Position numbers and translations under genes: made by a program. Below the pieces are notes generated by a model. That model saw only the letters and a list, made by a program, of their open reading frames with translations. It made no database searches and was not told the DNA's origin. Below are positions 59,362-64,000 of a DNA stretch of 64,000 nt, piece by piece; within the stretch, counting starts at the first letter, position 1, and the number at the start of each line of letters is the position of its first letter. The DNA comes from Monosiga brevicollis MX1 (taxonomy: Eukaryota > Opisthokonta > Choanoflagellata > Craspedida > Salpingoecidae). Location: assembly GCF_000002865.3 (NCBI RefSeq), contig NW_001865085.1:136345-200344 (forward strand), read 5' to 3'.

Positions 59362-60815
59362 ATGGGGCGCCAGAGTTGTCAGTCGCAGCAGTGGGGCCGG
59401 TCCTTGGTGCTCATGGCCCTGGCCATGCTGCTGGCCGGGACGGGAGCACGGCCGACCATGCGCTTGGATGCCGTTGGGAACTTGCGCATCGACACCGGTC
59501 CGACCGAGACGGCTGCCAGCGTCTTGCTCAACGGCGTCGATGCCGTTGGGGCCCTGACCGCCCTGCGGCGGGCGATTGTTCATCTGGGCGGCCACATCAT
59601 CGAGCCTGCTCCCCTTATCGAGGAGCCTGTCGAGGCAGCCAAGGCTTGCTTTGCGCTGAATGAGTGTGGCCATCTCGTCCTCAACAGCAGCACGGGCCGA
59701 GGCGTTCTGTTGAATGGGATGGACGTCCTGCACGAGCTGACGCTCCTCCAGCAAGCCACAGAGGCCCTAGCGTCGAGTGCTGCGATCGAGACGGCCTCCA
59801 CGGCCTCAAGCGCCTCGGTGGCGCCTGTTTCCGCTTCCTGTTCTACGCTGATGGATGCGGGGGCCGAAAATTCCATCACGGTCGACTCTGTGGGCAACGT
59901 TCATCTCAATTCGAGCGGGATGCAGGCCATATGGCTGAATGGGCTGGATTTTCTCAGCGCGCTGGCCGAGCTGCAAGCCGCGGTCACCCGTCTGGAGCAA
60001 GCCACCACGGCGTCTCCGAGCACCTCACCGGTCCCCGTCCATGTCCATGTGGGCAACGTGGGCTGTGACCTGTCCGCAATCCCGCCCACCACTGCCACGA
60101 TCCAGGGGAACCTGATGCTCGACCAATGCGGGGACGCGTTCACGGGGGCCGGGATGATGGTCTTGAGCCACCTCCAGCGGGTTGAAGGGTCTGTATCCAT
60201 TTCGGTGCGTCGAATTCGGCACCAACCCAACCTCTTGAATGCGACCATGATACACGATGCTGTCTGGGACGGTGCTTCACCCTGAGCCCCTCTTGTTCGA
60301 CGCTAGGGCAATGCTGCTTTGACCCACGTGGATGGTCTGAGCAACCTCTATTACATCAGTGATAGCCTGACGATTGGCGTACGTGCTGTCGATGCCGTCC
60401 GACTGACGCAACCGTTCTTCTTGTGTTTCTGTGTTTCCGTGTTTATTTACTGACACTTTGATTTTTTTTCTCCTTGGCAGAACAATGCTGCTTTGACCAG
60501 CGTGGATGGCCTGGGGCATCTGATCGACATCGGCGGCTCCTTGACAATTTCTGTATGCCGACACACACCTATTTTACAGCAGAGCCGTGTGCAAGGTCAT
60601 GCCCGCATGTTCTCAACCACAATAATGGGTCTGTGTGACAGGAAAATGTGCAGCTGACCGACATTGATGGCTTGAGTGGTCTCAAGTCTATTCCAGGCCA
60701 TGTTTATGTCTCCGTACGTCAGACGCATCATTCCGAGCTTTGCAAGGATAAAGCCGGGACGCTCTTTGGATGGGCATCACCCCTTCAATCATACTCACTC
60801 TGGTTTCAACGTTAT
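59324..60815 (+). repeat. Segmental duplication, copy 2 (gene E head)
   Basis: Partner of 54601-56092. Homology begins abruptly at GTGCTCCTC, and it fades in the intron after the third repeat exon. Confidence 0.93.
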
Positions 60816-61644
60816 CTTTTCTTCTTTAAATTTTTTCGCAGAACAATGCCCAGATCACCAATGTGGATGGCTTGGCTAGTATCAATTATATTGCTAGTCA
60901 CCTCAGCTTGATTGTGCGTTTGGTCCGAAGAATTATTTGGCTCAGTACTTGGCCTCGGTTGACAAACACGTTTTTTATCAAGACCATGACGTTGTTTTTT
61001 TGCTTACAGGGCAACACTGCTTTGAGTCAAGTCGATGGTCTGCGAAGCGTTACTAGCGTGCCCGGGCACCTCACCATTACGGTACGCCAACTCATGACAT
61101 TGCTTGCCCTGCGACTATCACAACTATTGTATCATGACTCCTTGCGTAGGAGAACGATTCAATAACAAACGTGGATGGACTTGGCAGTTTGGCTGGCGTT
61201 GCTGGTAACTTCGACTTGAACGTACGAAAATTGTGCTTGTGACCCTGCTTGCAACCATAGTGCCTCTTTTTTTTTTTTTGGCGCATTGTTGCAATTGGCT
61301 GATGATGACCCACGCAGTTTAACACTGGCTTGACCAACGTGGATGGACTGAGCAGTCTGGTTCGAGTCGGTGGGGATCTCAACTTGAACGTACGATAGCG
61401 TTGTGGTATTGACCCGATGGTTGGCATGTGCTAACTATATTTGCACGCATTGCCGGTCCAACTGCCCTCCTTTTAGGCCAATGATCATTTGACCAGCGTC
61501 AGCGGTCTAGCTAGCCTGGACTCTGTTAATGGAGCCGTGCGTGTTTGCTCCAACCCTCACCTTGACCTTTGGAGCGTTCCCCTTGAACTAAATTCTCTCG
61601 GCGCCTGTCAAGACATCACCACCGGAACGTGCGGCTCTTGTTGA
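59362..61644 (+). CDS. Secreted receptor-L-like solenoid protein, gene E (7 repeats plus cap)
   Basis: Exon 1 (59362-60204) is almost identical to exon 1 of gene D, with the same signal peptide, three modules and two-Cys segment. Repeat exons are 60307-60378, 60481-60552, 60642-60713, 60842-60913, 61010-61081, 61150-61221 and 61318-61389, all 72 nt and phase 0. The terminal exon (61477-61644) encodes a last repeat and the cap (VCSNPHLDLW ... GACQDITTGTCGSC). The protein is about 504 aa. The first three repeats match those of gene D closely, while later ones (ENDSITNVDGLGSL, FNTGLTNVDGLSSL) are distinct. Gene E is therefore a copy of the D head joined to its own, shorter solenoid, or a duplicate whose 3' half diverged earlier. 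Confidence 0.86.
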
Positions 61645-62406
61645 TGACGCACCGCTACTCGGGCCTGATTGCACACAATTGCTCGGGTGTTTTTTTTTTC
61701 CCTCATGCCTGAATTTGACTACAAACAACCTTAATATACTATAATGATCTCGAACCAGCTTTCGCGAAGATGAACCAAACACTTGGACCCATTCATCGCC
61801 AGATGAAACACGAGCCCTTCATTCCACTCCAAGGGCCAATGGGAATGACAGCTGATCTTCCCGTGCCGTCTCGGCCAATACTGTATTCAGATGCGTCATG
61901 TGGCCCGTGACGTGAAGGATGCGTCACAGCCGAACGCTGATCGAGGGGGACCTCAGCAGCTATCAACATTGAATTTTCATCTGATCTTCCTTTTTGCTTC
62001 TGGCAGACTCGCCGGTCGGGCTTTCCGATTACAAAAGGGGTGAAAGACTCCTCGCCGTGGCGGTTATTGGAGGCGAGAAAAAAGGTGAATGATGCTGCTC
62101 GTTCCCTTTGCGTTGCCGATGAGCTTAAAGTTGGCTCGCTAGCCGTCAGGAATGGTCGCTCGCATCCGGCAGTCAGCCACCGGGCGTGTAATACCATGGC
62201 TGGCAACGAGGCAGTACACGTTGTACGCACAAGCCCCGGATTTGCGGTGCTCTGGAAGCTGCTCGTAACAGGCGAGCTATCATGGCAAGCAAAGGGACAG
62301 TCCGGTTTTGCAGCGCTTTGGAAACTTTTGCTGTTGTGTTTTAGACTTTGATGATGAAAACAAAAAAAAAGACTTTGTGAAAAAGTGTGTGTGTGTGTGT
62401 GTGTGT

Positions 62407-62440
<34 letters not shown>

Positions 62441-62690
62441 CTGTGTTCTTTACATTTTTCCTTTGACTCTTCTTCCTCTTGCTCTTCTTCTTCTTCTTCC
62501 CCTCTCTTTGGCGTTGGTATCATTCTCGGCATCGGCGGGTTGCTCGACGTGCCTTGCTTGTGTGCGTGGTGGCTGACTGCTTGTGCTTGGTACGGGACTC
62601 TCCTGGTCGTGGCCTTGCGGCGACGCCAGATCGCTTGATTGAGAGCATCGCTGCCATTTTTTTCCGTGGTGTGAAACCACTGATCTCGCC
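61645..62690. other. Intergenic with GT microsatellite
   Basis: Between gene E and the ankyrin gene. No exon is supported in 61645-62380. A GT repeat lies at 62386-62447, followed by CTTCTT-rich sequence. A 5' exon of the ankyrin gene may lie near 62600-62690. Confidence 0.5.
62384..62447. repeat. (GT)n microsatellite
   Basis: GT dinucleotides with two CT interruptions. Confidence 0.95.
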
Positions 62691-62696
62691 TCGCAG

Positions 62697-63861
62697 TCAT
62701 CAGCGTACGCTTGGGCAAACAAATACACCGGGCCGCAACTGTCACCGAGAACTGTTGGCCAAAGGTGAGTCGCTTGACGACGTGCTGCCCGATGCAAACA
62801 TGTACATCCATGGATGTACGTCTGCTGTTTGGTATGCAGTTGTGTGGTATTGGCTACACTTTGAATATGTCACTGAGTAGGGTGACGTTATGGTATAACA
62901 TGGGACATATACTGCATGTTTGCATCATCCCACAGGATGGCTGGACACCACTGCACTGGGCCTGCATTCACGGTCATCCCACGGTGGTAAAGATGTTGTT
63001 GAAGCACGGTGTTGATTCTGACGCCAAGGCCAACGTCGGTACAGTACCTCCCCCTTCTCGTTACCCCTCTGACTGCTGCTCTTGCTCCCGTTGCTCGTCG
63101 CCTTTGCCCCGTCCCTCCTCTCCTCTACACCCTGCCCACCCGTGCGCGTCCGTTCTTCCCCCTGGCTCCTTTTTTCTTTCCCGCTATCCCTCTTTTCCCC
63201 CGTTTTGCGTCCGCCCGTTGTCGGTGCTCCCCGCGCCCCGACCCTGCGCCCCGCTGGTGTCTTCCGTCTGCCGTCCTTGCTCTCCCCTTTTCTACTCTAT
63301 CCAGGCACCACTCCACCCTTTGCCGTTGCGCCTCTGCCTCTCTCGCTCGCTTCAGCGGCTTTTGGTGGTCGTTTCTTCAGTTTTACCCATCACACTGAGC
63401 TTTCCCTTTCTTTTTTTTTTTTCTTCCCCTCTCCAAACGCGCCTCCTTTCGAACCCCTGCTACCTGCCCGTACCATTTGTACACCACTCGCGCGTCTGGC
63501 GGCTTCGGCACACTCAAAAGAATTTTCGCCTGTGTTCTGAGAAAACAAATGCACGTCGCCCAACTCAGCCCTCGCGTCGCTGCCCACCTTACACGCTCCA
63601 ATCACATGTTCTCAGAGTGGCGAAACGCCCCTCGAATGCGGACGTCGCAACGGACATGGCGACGAGCTGGAGCCCGTGTTTGCTGCTCACGAGGCTTGCC
63701 TGTCACAACCACCCGCATCCCTCGCTCCGCCCACGCCGGCACCGCCTTCAGCCTGGCTGCCGTCTCTGCCCACCACCCCCACCCTCGAGGTCAGCCTGCT
63801 CTCCCATCTTATTTTCCCAATGCAGTTACTACCCCAATCCCCACGGCCTTATCCAACCTGA
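62697..63861 (+). CDS. Ankyrin-repeat protein (partial model)
   Basis: The clear exon is 62936-63034: exactly 99 nt, one 33-residue ankyrin repeat, with DGWTPLHWACIHGH followed by VVKMLLKHGVDSDAKAN. It joins in phase 0 to an exon beginning at 63616 (SGETPLECGRRNGH), which starts a second, less typical repeat and then runs into Pro/Ala-rich sequence, open to TGA at 63859-63861. An upstream exon before about 62765 probably carries the preceding repeat (HRELLAKG fits an ankyrin helix), but its start and donor are not fixed. The 580-nt intron (63035-63615) is CT-rich. The 3' end may instead continue beyond the window through another splice. Ankyrin repeats bind protein partners; nothing here identifies them. 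Confidence 0.6.
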
Positions 63862-64000
63862 TCACGACCAATGGCACCACGCAACCCTTATTTAGACCAC
63901 GGCCTCTGTTGTGGTGGCAGTGGACAGGTGGCTCAAGCCGCTCCTGCCCGCGCACACCACCACCCATCCCCTCTCTCACCTCGATGCATTTATCAACGGT
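63862..64000. other. Right edge, nothing identified
   Basis: Pro/Ala-coding-like composition in one frame, but no supported exon. Confidence 0.3.

Noticed and set aside
59296-59897. Antisense ORFs opposite exon 1 of genes D and E
   Set aside because: They are duplicated along with the sense exon and lack splice or domain evidence.
62711-63895. 394-residue plus-strand ORF across the ankyrin exon
   Set aside because: It reads through a CT-rich intron and puts the second ankyrin exon in the wrong frame; spliced exons fit better.
1-64000. Search for tRNA or rRNA genes, CRISPR arrays, retroelements and DNA transposons
   Set aside because: No cloverleaf with A and B boxes, no spaced direct repeats, and no reverse transcriptase, integrase or transposase motifs were recognised by eye.

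Overview
The window looks like eukaryotic nuclear DNA from an intron-rich protist close to animals, most likely a choanoflagellate (Monosiga-like). This is inferred from gene content: a CD2AP/CIN85-type triple-SH3 adaptor, arylsulfatase K, FANCM, a cereblon-type protein, SNAPC1, LYRM7/MZM1 and the ciliary protein ZMYND12. Short GT-AG introns (often 70-120 nt), GC-rich coding exons and long GA/CT and GT/CA microsatellites fit this, and two assembly gaps fall inside or beside such repeats. No tRNA, rRNA, CRISPR array or recognisable transposon was found by eye.

Layout. 1-22 kb holds conserved eukaryotic genes: a PH-like 3' end (+), ZMYND12-like (-), a MORN-repeat protein (-), SNAPC1-like (+), LYRM7-like (-), a large disordered protein (+), CD2AP/CIN85-like (-), arylsulfatase K (-), a CAP-superfamily secreted protein (+) and a small ORF split by a stop codon (+). 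23-37 kb holds FANCM (+) with an N-terminal UBZ4-like zinc finger, a single-exon cereblon-like protein (-), and an RZ-type zinc-finger protein related to RNF213/ZNFX1 (+).

37-62 kb is the most unusual part: a cluster of predicted surface or secreted proteins. Four genes (47526-48892 -, 51288-53856 -, 54639-58298 +, 59362-61644 +) share one architecture: signal peptide, one to three copies of a short 'G-N-L-x-I-N ... L-L-N-G-x-D' module, a segment with two conserved cysteines, then a solenoid of 24-residue leucine-rich (receptor-L-like) repeats, and a cysteine-containing C-terminal cap. Each repeat is one 72-nt, phase-0 exon. A secreted kelch protein (37265-38458 -) carries the same N-terminal module. 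Interleaved are two genes of a Cys-rich, probably GPI-anchored family (39977-41836, 50243-51118) and two intronless six-TM paralogues (42227-43558, 45667-46887). The two plus-strand solenoid genes share a very recent duplication of about 1.5 kb that includes introns. I recognise no named family with this combined architecture; an expanded cell-surface or recognition repertoire is an inference. The window ends in an ankyrin-repeat gene (about 62.7-63.9 kb).

Exon boundaries were read by eye from splice consensus and reading-frame continuity, without transcript data.
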